NCBI GenBank assembly: GCA_001802455.1
Contig: MGXZ01000002.1
Coordinates: 44,089-108,088, forward strand
Reading direction: 5' to 3'
DNA from: Gammaproteobacteria bacterium RIFCSPHIGHO2_12_FULL_39_24
GTDB lineage: Bacteria > Pseudomonadota > Gammaproteobacteria > Coxiellales > Coxiellaceae
Length of the DNA stretch: 64,000 bases
Under the pieces are notes generated by a model. The model searched no databases. It saw only the letters and a program-made list of their open reading frames with translations, and was not told where the DNA came from. Made by a program: the position numbers and the translations under genes. Shown piece after piece: positions 33,891-41,574 of the stretch (position 1 is the first letter of the stretch; every line of letters begins with the position of its first letter).

Positions 33891-33937
33891 CAGCCTATAA
33901 TCTCGTGTTTACTAGGTTAAATCGAATGGATGTCTGA

Positions 33938-35092
33938 ATGTCTACTTTACCGTTTCCTGATTCTGCTGCCAAGGAATTATCAGCTCAACTGATGTCACAC
34001 ATTATTGCTGAAATAAAAGCGCGAGACGGAAAAATATCTTTTGCACATTTTATGGAGTTGGCATTGTATGCGCCACAGTTGGGTTATTATCGTAATGCAT
34101 TAAAAAAATTTGGACGGGATGGTGACTTTGTGACAGCACCAGAAATATCACCCTTGTTTTCCTATTGTCTCGCGAATCAATGCGCACAAGTGCTTCATGC
34201 GTTAAATGGCGGTGATATTGTAGAGTTTGGTGCTGGTAACGGCACCATGGCGGCGGATATTTTAAAATCACTCAAAGATCAAAATCAATTACCCGGTCAT
34301 TATTATATTTTAGAATTAAGCGCGTTTTTAAAATCGCAGCAATTTGAAACCATTCAGAAAAAAATACCAGAGTGCCTTGATCGTGTTGTATGGTTGAATG
34401 AATTGCCTGAAAAACCCATCAACGGAATTGTGTTGGCGAATGAAGTATTGGATGCGATGCCGGTTCATCAATTTATTTATCAAGCCGATATAAAAGAGTG
34501 TGGTGTCACCGTTGAAAATAATCAGCTGAAAAGTTGTGTGATGGAAAAATCTGATCCTGCCTTGTTGGAAGCAATAAAACAATATGAAATCAATTTCAAC
34601 CATCATTATTTATCCGAAATTAATTTATATTTACCCGGATGGATAAAATCCGTGTCTGCTATTTTGGCGCGCGGCGTTGTGATTATTTTGGATTATGGTT
34701 TTCCACGATCGGAGTACTATCATGTTGATCGTTCGCAAGGTACGTTGATGTGTCATTATCGTCATTACGCGCACAGTGATGTTTTCTTTTATCCGGGATT
34801 GCAAGATATCACCGCACACATTGATTTTACCGCCGTGGCAACTGCTGCGAAAAAAAATGAATTTCAAGTTGGCGGTTTTACACATCAAGCAGCATTTTTA
34901 ATGAACAGTGGTTTGTTATCTTTTTTAAATCACGCGCCGGATGAAAAAACGCGGTTTATTCAACATCAGCAAGTGTTGCAATTAACGTTGCCCAGTGAAA
35001 TGGGTGAATTATTTAAAGTCATGGCATTGACAAAAAAATGCGACATGGCATTGCTCGGTTTCCAAACAATGAATCAGGTGATGAGATTATGA
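33938..35092 (+). CDS. MidA/NDUFAF7-family SAM-dependent methyltransferase
   Basis: A 384-residue protein of the COG1565 (DUF185) family: FAHFMELALYAPQLGYY near the start, DFVTAPEISPLFSY, the SAM-binding loop IVEFGAGNGTMAADIL, and LANEVLDAMPVHQF, all classic for this family. Mitochondrial NDUFAF7 methylates an Arg of a complex I subunit; the bacterial homologues may do the same, but this is not shown. It overlaps the next gene by 4 bp (ATGA), so it is translationally coupled with the 6-PTP-synthase homologue. Neighbouring pterin genes recur near this family in relatives, from memory. Confidence 0.9.
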   Translation: MSTLPFPDSAAKELSAQLMSHIIAEIKARDGKISFAHFMELALYAPQLGYYRNALKKFGRDGDFVTAPEISPLFSYCLANQCAQVLHALNGGDIVEFGAGNGTMAADILKSLKDQNQLPGHYYILELSAFLKSQQFETIQKKIPECLDRVVWLNELPEKPINGIVLANEVLDAMPVHQFIYQADIKECGVTVENNQLKSCVMEKSDPALLEAIKQYEINFNHHYLSEINLYLPGWIKSVSAILARGVVIILDYGFPRSEYYHVDRSQGTLMCHYRHYAHSDVFFYPGLQDITAHIDFTAVATAAKKNEFQVGGFTHQAAFLMNSGLLSFLNHAPDEKTRFIQHQQVLQLTLPSEMGELFKVMALTKKCDMALLGFQTMNQVMRL

Positions 35093-35607
35093 TGCGTGAA
35101 AAAGAAGTGGTGCTTCATTTTAATCATGGAAAATTAAAATTTTCGGTAGGACATTTTACAATATTCTCAGCAACAGAGCGTGAAACATTGCACGGACATA
35201 ATTATTCGCTTGAAGTTGTGCTGACAACAAGTTTAGGTGAGCCTGGTATCGCATTTGATTATCGCTTGTTTGATGAGAAATTAATTTCATTATGCCAACA
35301 ACTCAATTGGCATTTTTTAATTCCCGGGAATTCTCCTTATGTGCAAGTGGAAGAGGACGATTCACATTATCAAATTACTTTTAATGGTGAATCCATGTGG
35401 CTTTTAAAAAAAGATGTGGTGGTGTTGCCATTGGATAACGTGACACTCGAAACATTATCGCAGTGGTTTGTTGATGAATTAAAAAAAGATCATGCGTTTA
35501 TTCAGCAGTATCGAATCAAAAAAATAAAAATTAAAGTATTTAATGGGCCGCATCATGCGGCGGAAGCAAAAACAAAAACCACAGATTGTTTTATTTGCGC
35601 AGTATGA
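35089..35607 (+). CDS. 6-pyruvoyl-tetrahydropterin synthase homologue with Glu in the active site
   Basis: The ATG at 35089 overlaps the MidA stop. The 172-residue protein has the three zinc His of the 6-PTP-synthase/QueD fold, His22 in FSVGHF and His35/His37 in LHGHNY. In QueD and the animal enzyme a catalytic Cys lies shortly before HGH; here that position holds no Cys, and Glu32 stands in an E-x-x-H-G-H motif. That is the recalled hallmark of the PTPS-III group, which makes 6-hydroxymethyl-dihydropterin directly and can replace FolB. The protein is about 50 residues longer than QueD, with an insertion around YVQVEEDDSHYQ. Queuosine or folate-related functions are both possible. Confidence 0.85.
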   Translation: MMREKEVVLHFNHGKLKFSVGHFTIFSATERETLHGHNYSLEVVLTTSLGEPGIAFDYRLFDEKLISLCQQLNWHFLIPGNSPYVQVEEDDSHYQITFNGESMWLLKKDVVVLPLDNVTLETLSQWFVDELKKDHAFIQQYRIKKIKIKVFNGPHHAAEAKTKTTDCFICAV

Positions 35608-35680
35608 TTTAATGAAAATCGTGAAAATCAGGAGTTTCGCAATTTGAAAAAATATTCTGAAGAAGCGAGTGATGATGTGA

Positions 35681-35855
35681 CTGCTAAATAAATTCTTAAC
35701 GGCGAGTGGGAAATTGGGCGTATCTGTTTTTGTGTCATGTTCACGAAAAACAGATATGCCCAAGTCACCCACGAGCAACGCGGAAATTAAAAGCAGTTAT
35801 ATCATCCAACGAGCGGATATAAGATTTTTCAAAATGCGAAACTTCCGAAAGAAGG
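35681..35855 (+). repeat. Structured dispersed repeat, copy B, before the COX2 fragment
   Basis: A hairpin at 35706-35772 (GTGGG with CCCAC, then TTGGGC and GTATCTG with their complements) carries the same 26-nt tip as copy A (35726-35751). A weak outer pair (CTGCT at 35681, AGCAG at 35792) may enclose it. The tail from 35811 (GAGCGGATA, GATTTT, GAAA) aligns with copy A and ends at a strong ribosome binding site (AAGAAGGGGG) before the ATG at 35866. Position relative to the downstream start is the same as in copy A. Confidence 0.7.
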
Positions 35856-35865
35856 GGGCGCTGTC

Positions 35866-36132
35866 ATGTTGTTAACCGTGTTACATGAAATGAATATTCA
35901 TCTGCGCACCAGTATTTTTTGTTTGTCGTGTGTTGCGATTGCGGTTGCGTTTATTCTGTTACTGGTCGCATCGATTACTTTTCAAAAACCAGTTCGGGGC
36001 AGCGTATCACGCGGTGCTGAAATAGTGTGGGCGGTCATTCCGCTGGTTATGTTGTCTGTGATGTTAATTCCAGTCGCGAATGTATTTGTTCACCAACACA
36101 AGGATGCATTATGTTTGACGCACATAAAATAA
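35866..36132 (+). CDS. Truncated cytochrome oxidase subunit II-like membrane protein
   Basis: An 88-residue protein with two membrane helices (IFCLSCVAIAVAFILLLVA and AEIVWAVIPLVMLSVMLIPVA). The second carries E-I-V-W-x-V-I-P, the signature of the COX2 N-terminal hairpin. The periplasmic CuA domain is missing altogether, so it cannot take electrons from cytochrome c. It has a strong ribosome binding site and overlaps ctaA by 22 bp, so it seems to be expressed. It may be a small protein kept for heme A synthesis or oxidase assembly, or the stump of a deleted coxB. I have no family name for it. Confidence 0.75.
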   Translation: MLLTVLHEMNIHLRTSIFCLSCVAIAVAFILLLVASITFQKPVRGSVSRGAEIVWAVIPLVMLSVMLIPVANVFVHQHKDALCLTHIK

Positions 36133-37061
36133 TGAGACGTCTCAGGGTAACGAGTTTAGTGGCAGTGTGTTTGACATTGATTGTGATTGGAGTGGGCGTA
36201 TTTACGCGTTTGTCTGATGCGGGATTGGGTTGTCCCGATTGGCCTGCATGTTACGGACATTTTATTGTGCCGAAAAATACCAACGCAATGCGCTCGCCGA
36301 TTGAGGTGAAGAAAGCGCAGATTGAAATGGGACACCGATATGTTGCTGGTGTGCTGACTGTCGTTATATTTGCCGTTGCGTTGTTATCAATTCTTGCTGC
36401 GAGTTTTGGTGGAATATCATTTTTACTATCTGCATTGACGTTGTTGTTTTTGCTGTCGTATCAAATTGTATTAGGCATGTGGACGGTGACAATGAAATTA
36501 GCGCCATGGGTGGTGATGCAACATCTGATTGTTGGCGTGGGAATTTTGTCTGTGTTGTGGTTAATTTATTTGCGCGCAAAGCACCACGCGAATCATTTTG
36601 TTGTGCGAACCGTGTCGGTGAAATTGCGTATGTTTGGTATGTTATGTTTTATATTATTATTTCTGCAAATTATTTTAGGTGGTTGGACCAGTAGTCATTA
36701 TGCCGGATTAATTTGTCGAGGTGTGTTGGCATGTGATCCTGTGAGAACAGCACATCATCTCACTGCCTCTGACACCACAAAAATAACCATACAAATGACA
36801 CATCGTTTTGGCGCAGTGATTGTGAGTGTAGCACTCCTCATTTTATTTTTTTGGATCCGATTTGCCTACCGTGATTTTTTACCACTGCGAAAAGTGGCGC
36901 ATTATTTAGTGATGTTCTTAGTGATTCAGATTGCGTTGGGCATGTTTAATGTTGCGCTGCAATTACCGATATTAATCGCACTGATTCATAATTTAATGGC
37001 AGCGATCATGCTGCTTACTTTAGTAACGATTAATTTTTATTTAAACAGGGTTAGGTGTTGA
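36111..37061 (+). CDS. ctaA: Heme A synthase CtaA (COX15 family)
   Basis: The ATG at 36111 follows AAGGA and gives 316 residues with eight hydrophobic helices. Key motifs are [21 protein letters not shown] in the first loop (split here: [13 protein letters not shown]), [11 protein letters not shown] with the heme-ligand His, [13 protein letters not shown] and [11 protein letters not shown] cysteine pair ([10 protein letters not shown]) is in a periplasmic loop as in the COX15 group. CtaA oxidises the C8 methyl of heme O to heme A. Frames further upstream (to 36027) overlap the preceding gene and lack the family start. It is coupled to ctaB, which overlaps its stop. Confidence 0.93.
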   Translation: MFDAHKIMRRLRVTSLVAVCLTLIVIGVGVFTRLSDAGLGCPDWPACYGHFIVPKNTNAMRSPIEVKKAQIEMGHRYVAGVLTVVIFAVALLSILAASFGGISFLLSALTLLFLLSYQIVLGMWTVTMKLAPWVVMQHLIVGVGILSVLWLIYLRAKHHANHFVVRTVSVKLRMFGMLCFILLFLQIILGGWTSSHYAGLICRGVLACDPVRTAHHLTASDTTKITIQMTHRFGAVIVSVALLILFFWIRFAYRDFLPLRKVAHYLVMFLVIQIALGMFNVALQLPILIALIHNLMAAIMLLTLVTINFYLNRVRC

Positions 37062-37972
37062 TGAGAGTAATGATAGAAACAGATGAAGTAATTGTGGTGC
37101 GCAAATTATCTTTTGCGTGGCGTGATTATGTGGCGTTGTGTAAACCACGCGTTGTGTTGTTGATGATTTTAACGAGCATGGTTGGCATGGGCTTGTCCAC
37201 GAACAATCATTTTTCGTGGACTATTTTTCTGTTGGGTAATGTGGGAATTGCGTTAGTGGCTTGTGGTGCTGCAGCGATTAATCACATTGTTGATCGGCGT
37301 ATCGATCAATTTATGTATCGCACTCAAAACAGACCGCTGGTAACCGGAAACGTAAAAATCAAAAACGCGATTATTTTCGCAATGAGTTTATGTGCCGCTG
37401 GATTATTTGTTTTAATTCAATTTGTCAACATGTTAGCGGCAATTTTAACGTTTTGTACTTTGGTGGGTTATGCTGGAATTTATTCAGGTTATTTAAAGCA
37501 TGCAACGCCACAAAATATTGTGATTGGTGGTTTAGCGGGTGCTGCGCCACCGTTATTAGGTTGGGTTGCAATGACGGGTCATATTGATGCCGGCGCCATT
37601 ATTTTAATGTTGATTATTTTTGTTTGGACGCCGCCGCATTTTTGGGCGCTTGCAATTTATCGTGTGGATGAATATGCAAAAGCAGATGTACCGATGTTGC
37701 CAGTCACACATGGTATTGCTTATACCAAAAAAAATATTATTTTTTACACAATTCTATTAATCGCGATTACGTTATTGCCTTTTGCTATTGGCATGTCAGG
37801 ATGGATTTATTGTGTTGCAGCCATTTTATTGGGCGCACGTTTTTTGCAATGGACAATCAGATTAATGCGCACGGATGAAGCGGTTCTCGCGATGACGGTG
37901 TTTCGATTTTCGATTTTATATTTATTGTTATTGTTTGTTGCGTTAATTGTCGATCATTTTATGTTGTGGTGA
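37061..37972 (+). CDS. ctaB: Protoheme IX farnesyltransferase CtaB (heme O synthase)
   Basis: A UbiA-family prenyltransferase of about 303 residues with nine hydrophobic helices. The first Asp-rich motif reads [20 protein letters not shown] (N-x-x-x-D-x-x-x-D) and the later one lies in [11 protein letters not shown]. It adds a farnesyl group to heme B, giving heme O, the substrate of CtaA. I use the ATG at 37061, which shares TGATG with the ctaA stop and follows GGGTTAGG; the ATG at 37070 is also possible. It is convergent with cca, separated by only 6 bp. Together with ctaA and subunit III it implies an aa3-type oxidase in this organism. Confidence 0.94.
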   Translation: MRVMIETDEVIVVRKLSFAWRDYVALCKPRVVLLMILTSMVGMGLSTNNHFSWTIFLLGNVGIALVACGAAAINHIVDRRIDQFMYRTQNRPLVTGNVKIKNAIIFAMSLCAAGLFVLIQFVNMLAAILTFCTLVGYAGIYSGYLKHATPQNIVIGGLAGAAPPLLGWVAMTGHIDAGAIILMLIIFVWTPPHFWALAIYRVDEYAKADVPMLPVTHGIAYTKKNIIFYTILLIAITLLPFAIGMSGWIYCVAAILLGARFLQWTIRLMRTDEAVLAMTVFRFSILYLLLLFVALIVDHFMLW

Positions 37973-37978
37973 TCCACC

Positions 37979-39058
37979 TCACACTATTTTTCCAATCGCG
38001 CTCAATTGTAATTTTTGTAGTGCATCTGCAAAGGCTTTGCCTTGTAATTTTTGCGTGACCAAAGAGTGTGTATCGACACTTTTTGCTGCAACCAGCGCTT
38101 TCATTAATATTTCAAAATGATTTTGTGACGGATAAATTGCGTGACAAGCCATTATCCAGTTTGAAAATCGTTTGGGACGTCGAAAGGCATCAACTGATTT
38201 TAAAATAGAGAGTAATTCAGCGGCATCGCGTGTATTGAGTTGGTGATAAGTGGTATGAAATTTCGAAACCAATAATGCCAGTTCACCAAATTCACTGGGA
38301 ATGCGAAATCGATCGCAAATAAAGTTAATGTCGGCTTGTGATAAATAATACAATAAAGCTGAAAATCGCACGATACCTTCTGGTGACAGGGTGACAGCGC
38401 GTTGCAATACGGTTAGATCAACGTGATCATTTATTTCTGGAAATAAAATAAATAGTGCGCCACATTTTTTTAGTACCTCAAAAAACCGAACTGGATTTTG
38501 TGCAATCAGTACGCGTGATAATTCTTTCCAGACACGTTCAGCAACTAATGCATCTATTTCACCGGATTTTACCATCTGTTGCATGAGCGCGTTGGTTTCA
38601 GGATGCACTTGAAAATCGGGCAGCTGAGAAGCGAATCGCGCAACACGTAAAATGCGAACGGGATCTTCTGAAAATGCCGGTGAAACATGATGCAATAATT
38701 TTTTCTGTAAATCTTGTTGACCACCATAGGGATCAACCAACTCACCCGACTCTTTATTTTTCGCCATTGCGTTAATTGTTAAATCACGCCGAATTAAATC
38801 TGCTTCAAGAGTTACCTCTGCTGCGGTGTAAAAATGAAATCCTTTATACCCTTTTCCCGTTTTTCTTTCCGTGCGAGCAAGCGCATATTCCTCGTGTGTT
38901 TTAGGATGCAAAAAAACGGGAAAATCTTTACCGACCGGCTGAAAACCTTGAGCAATCATCTCTTCTGGCGTACCACCCACCACAACCCAATCTTTTTCAA
39001 CAACTGGTCTTCCCAACAGTTCATCTCGTACGGCGCCGCCTACTAAATAGATCTTCAA
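37979..39058 (-). CDS. cca: CCA tRNA nucleotidyltransferase
   Basis: A 359-residue class II nucleotidyltransferase: MKIYLVGGAVRDELLGRPV, the metal-binding EKDWVVVGGTPEEM, the RRDLTINAMA motif and the neck segment SEDPVRILRVARF match gammaproteobacterial Cca, which adds CCA to tRNA 3' ends. E. coli Cca is 412 residues and has a C-terminal HD phosphohydrolase domain; here the corresponding region (around DHVDLTVLQRAVTLS and FSALLYYLSQ) has lost the HD residues and is shorter, so only the nucleotidyltransferase activity is expected. It is transcribed toward ctaB and divergent from psd. Confidence 0.93.
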   Translation of the reverse strand: MKIYLVGGAVRDELLGRPVVEKDWVVVGGTPEEMIAQGFQPVGKDFPVFLHPKTHEEYALARTERKTGKGYKGFHFYTAAEVTLEADLIRRDLTINAMAKNKESGELVDPYGGQQDLQKKLLHHVSPAFSEDPVRILRVARFASQLPDFQVHPETNALMQQMVKSGEIDALVAERVWKELSRVLIAQNPVRFFEVLKKCGALFILFPEINDHVDLTVLQRAVTLSPEGIVRFSALLYYLSQADINFICDRFRIPSEFGELALLVSKFHTTYHQLNTRDAAELLSILKSVDAFRRPKRFSNWIMACHAIYPSQNHFEILMKALVAAKSVDTHSLVTQKLQGKAFADALQKLQLSAIGKIV

Positions 39059-39095
39059 GTGTGGTATCCTTCTTTGCTTTAAAATTTGATTATAA

Positions 39096-39128
39096 GTGAG
39101 TGCGAGTGGGAGTGGGAGTGGAAGCGTG
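39096..39128 (+). repeat. GTGGGA-type hexanucleotide array at the psd start
   Basis: Five or six degenerate units (GTGAGT, GCGAGT, GGGAGT, GGGAGT, GGAAGC) run directly into the GTG at 39126. If translation began at 39096 the array would code for a Ser-Gly run, which is unlike any Psd N-terminus. The purine-rich units could serve as a Shine-Dalgarno sequence. Confidence 0.7.
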
Positions 39129-40004
39129 AAATACTGGCAACAAAATTTAATTCCGCAGCATTTTTTTTCTCATCTAATGGGAAAATTGGCCAATGCAAAA
39201 TTGGGTTGTTTGACGCGTTTTGGCATCAAAAAATTTATTGCGCGATACGGCGTGAATATGCGTGAGGCCAAAATAAATGATTATCGACAATTCGTGACAT
39301 TCAATGATTTTTTTACACGCGAATTAAAATCGAATGCGCGTATTATTTCAACAGAATTCAATAATATTATTAGTCCTGTTGATGGTACCGTGAGTGAGTG
39401 CGGAACAATAAAACAAGATCAGTTATTGCAAGCAAAAGGCGCGTATTTTAATTTACTGGATTTGTGCGGGCAGGATGCAGCATTAGCCCATTATTTTGAA
39501 AATGGAAATTTTCTGACAGCGTATTTATCACCAAAAGATTATCATCGTTTTCATATACCGATTACTGGAAAATTAATAAAAATGATTTATGTTCCGGGAA
39601 AATTATTTTCGGTGAATCAATCATCCGTTAACAATGTGCCGGGATTATTCGCGCGTAATGAGCGCGTGATTTGTTTATTCGAAACGGATATTGGAAAAAT
39701 AGCATTGATTGCGGTAGGTGCCATGATTGTGGGAAGCGTGTCGATGAAATGGCATGGTATTGTTGCGCCACAACGAAAACGTAAAACAGCAGTGTGGCAT
39801 TATACGGATCAAAATATTGTTTTCGAAAAAGGGGATGAAGTCGGACATTTTCGATTGGGCTCAACCGTAATCATCTTGACTGAAAAAAATAAGATGAAAT
39901 GGAGTGACGCGCTGTGCGCAGACAAAAGTTTGTGTGTGGGCGAGAGTATTGGTTTGAAATGCTTCATGCACGATCAAATGGAAAAGCAATCACCTCTGAA
40001 ATAG
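39126..40004 (+). CDS. psd: Phosphatidylserine decarboxylase proenzyme
   Basis: A 292-residue inner-membrane protein: FNDFFTRELK, SPVDGTVSECG, YLSPKDYHRFHIP with the conserved His, and near the C-terminus the autocleavage motif LGST in VGHFRLGSTVIIL. Cleavage before Ser creates the pyruvoyl group used to turn phosphatidylserine into phosphatidylethanolamine. I place the start at GTG 39126, the first codon after the hexanucleotide array and about where homologues begin; GTG 39096 is in frame but would add ten Ser/Gly residues. It is convergent with epmA and the two overlap by 41 bp. Confidence 0.92.
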   Translation: MKYWQQNLIPQHFFSHLMGKLANAKLGCLTRFGIKKFIARYGVNMREAKINDYRQFVTFNDFFTRELKSNARIISTEFNNIISPVDGTVSECGTIKQDQLLQAKGAYFNLLDLCGQDAALAHYFENGNFLTAYLSPKDYHRFHIPITGKLIKMIYVPGKLFSVNQSSVNNVPGLFARNERVICLFETDIGKIALIAVGAMIVGSVSMKWHGIVAPQRKRKTAVWHYTDQNIVFEKGDEVGHFRLGSTVIILTEKNKMKWSDALCADKSLCVGESIGLKCFMHDQMEKQSPLK

Positions 40005-40914
40005 AGGTGATTTTTGCATAATACATTAAAAGACGATCTAATCCGATAGCAACCCCCGCGCAAGCTGGCAATCCGTATTTCAGCGCATCAATAAAATAAT
40101 AATCTATTGTAGGAATGGATTGATTATGGTTTTTTCGCACTATTTGATTTTTTTTAAATCTATTTTCTTGCTCAACAGGATCAGTCAATTCGTGAAAACC
40201 ATTGGCAATCTCAGCGCCTTGTAAATACAGCTCGAAACGTTCTGCCACCGGCGGATCATCATGACGAATGGTGGAGAGTGCTGCTTGTGTGATGGGAAAA
40301 TCATGTAAAAATAAAGGTTTTTCGATACCTAATGTTGGCTCAATTACATGTGATAATAAAATTTGTAATGCGGTATCAAAATCCAATTGATCTAAATCGA
40401 TGCGAATATTATTTTCTACTATTAATTTTTTTAATGCCGATAGAGTGGATTTAAATGGATCGATAGTTAAATGAGTTAAAAATAAATTTTGATAAGAAAT
40501 TTTTTCTGCTGGTTTTGTATTGATTGTGAATTGTAAAAACAAATCAATTTCATTCATCAGGTCGTGATGATTAAAATCAACGCGGTACCATTCTAGCAGT
40601 GAGAATTCAGGATTATGTTGACGCCCTGATTCACCAATGCGAAATGATTTGGTGATTTGGTAAATTGATCCGCTGCCGGCAGCGAGGAGGCGTTTCATTG
40701 CGTATTCGGGAGAAGTTTGCAGATAGTAGGTTGTGTGCGTGTGAACTGCAAAGCTTTCAATATGCGGATCAGTAACCGTGTGATGACACAGCAGTGGTGT
40801 TTCTACTTCAAGAACATTTCGTTCGAGAAAAAATTGACGGATTTTCGAATATAATTGTGCGCGAAGTTTCAAATTGATTGGTGACGCAGTGGGTTTCCAG
40901 ACGCTTGCTCCCAC
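39964..40914 (-). CDS. epmA: Elongation factor P beta-lysyltransferase EpmA
   Basis: A 316-residue class II lysyl-tRNA synthetase-like protein without the N-terminal anticodon-binding domain, as in PoxA/GenX/EpmA: LEVETPLL in motif 1, FRIGESGRQHNPEFSLLEWY in motif 2 and GVAIGLDRLLM in motif 3. It ligates beta-lysine (or lysine) to Lys34 of EF-P. The start is a GTG at 40914 that shares one base with the efp stop, so the two are coupled. The partner lysine 2,3-aminomutase EpmB is not in the window. The last 41 bp overlap the psd gene. Confidence 0.93.
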   Translation of the reverse strand: MGASVWKPTASPINLKLRAQLYSKIRQFFLERNVLEVETPLLCHHTVTDPHIESFAVHTHTTYYLQTSPEYAMKRLLAAGSGSIYQITKSFRIGESGRQHNPEFSLLEWYRVDFNHHDLMNEIDLFLQFTINTKPAEKISYQNLFLTHLTIDPFKSTLSALKKLIVENNIRIDLDQLDFDTALQILLSHVIEPTLGIEKPLFLHDFPITQAALSTIRHDDPPVAERFELYLQGAEIANGFHELTDPVEQENRFKKNQIVRKNHNQSIPTIDYYFIDALKYGLPACAGVAIGLDRLLMYYAKITSISEVIAFPFDRA

Positions 40915-41480
40915 TACTTCGCTCTCGACAAATATTCGCCCTTGCGCGTATCCACTTTAATAATGTCACCTTCTTCGATAAAAAGAGGAACACGAACCAC
41001 AGCACCCGTTTCAAGTGTAGCGGGTTTTGTGCCACCCGTTGCAGTATCGCCGCGAATACCAGGATCAGTCTGTACGATTTTGAGTGTCACTGTATTTGGC
41101 GCTTCGATAGTCAGTGGTACACCATTCCACAATGTCATGATGTAAATATCCTGTTCTTTGAGCCATTGTTTTGTATCACCCACAGCAGTAGCGCTCGCAG
41201 AAATTTGTTCAAATGTTTCTGGATTCATAAAATGCCAAAATTCACCATCGCAATATAAATATTGCATATCGCAATCAACCACGTCCGCGCCATCCAGTAC
41301 ATCACCCGATTTAAATGTGCGTTCAAGCACGCGACCGGTTTTTAAATTACGCAATTTAACGCGATTAAATGCTTGGCCTTTGCCGGGTTTAACGTATTCG
41401 TTTTCTAAAATGTTATAAGGGTCATGATCGATCATGACTTTTAATCCGTTCTTGAATTCATTGGTGCTAAATTTGCCCAT
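40914..41480 (-). CDS. efp: Elongation factor P
   Basis: A 188-residue EF-P with the three beta domains: [19 protein letters not shown] in domain I, with Lys34 in the G-K-G loop that is the target of Epm[15 protein letters not shown]; and the C-terminal [16 protein letters not shown] relieves stalling of ribosomes at consecutive prolines. Lys34 and the directly following epmA gene predict a lysylated, E. coli-type EF-P. In E. coli efp neighbours epmB and epmA is elsewhere; here efp and epmA are coupled. It is divergent from priA. Confidence 0.95.
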   Translation of the reverse strand: MGKFSTNEFKNGLKVMIDHDPYNILENEYVKPGKGQAFNRVKLRNLKTGRVLERTFKSGDVLDGADVVDCDMQYLYCDGEFWHFMNPETFEQISASATAVGDTKQWLKEQDIYIMTLWNGVPLTIEAPNTVTLKIVQTDPGIRGDTATGGTKPATLETGAVVRVPLFIEEGDIIKVDTRKGEYLSRAK

Positions 41481-41574
41481 ATTATCCTCTCGTCATAATG
41501 CCAAGCACATTTTTGGGGCTAACATAGCATAATTGTTTGTAGATTTCACTGCTGAATGTTTGGATAATAACGGC

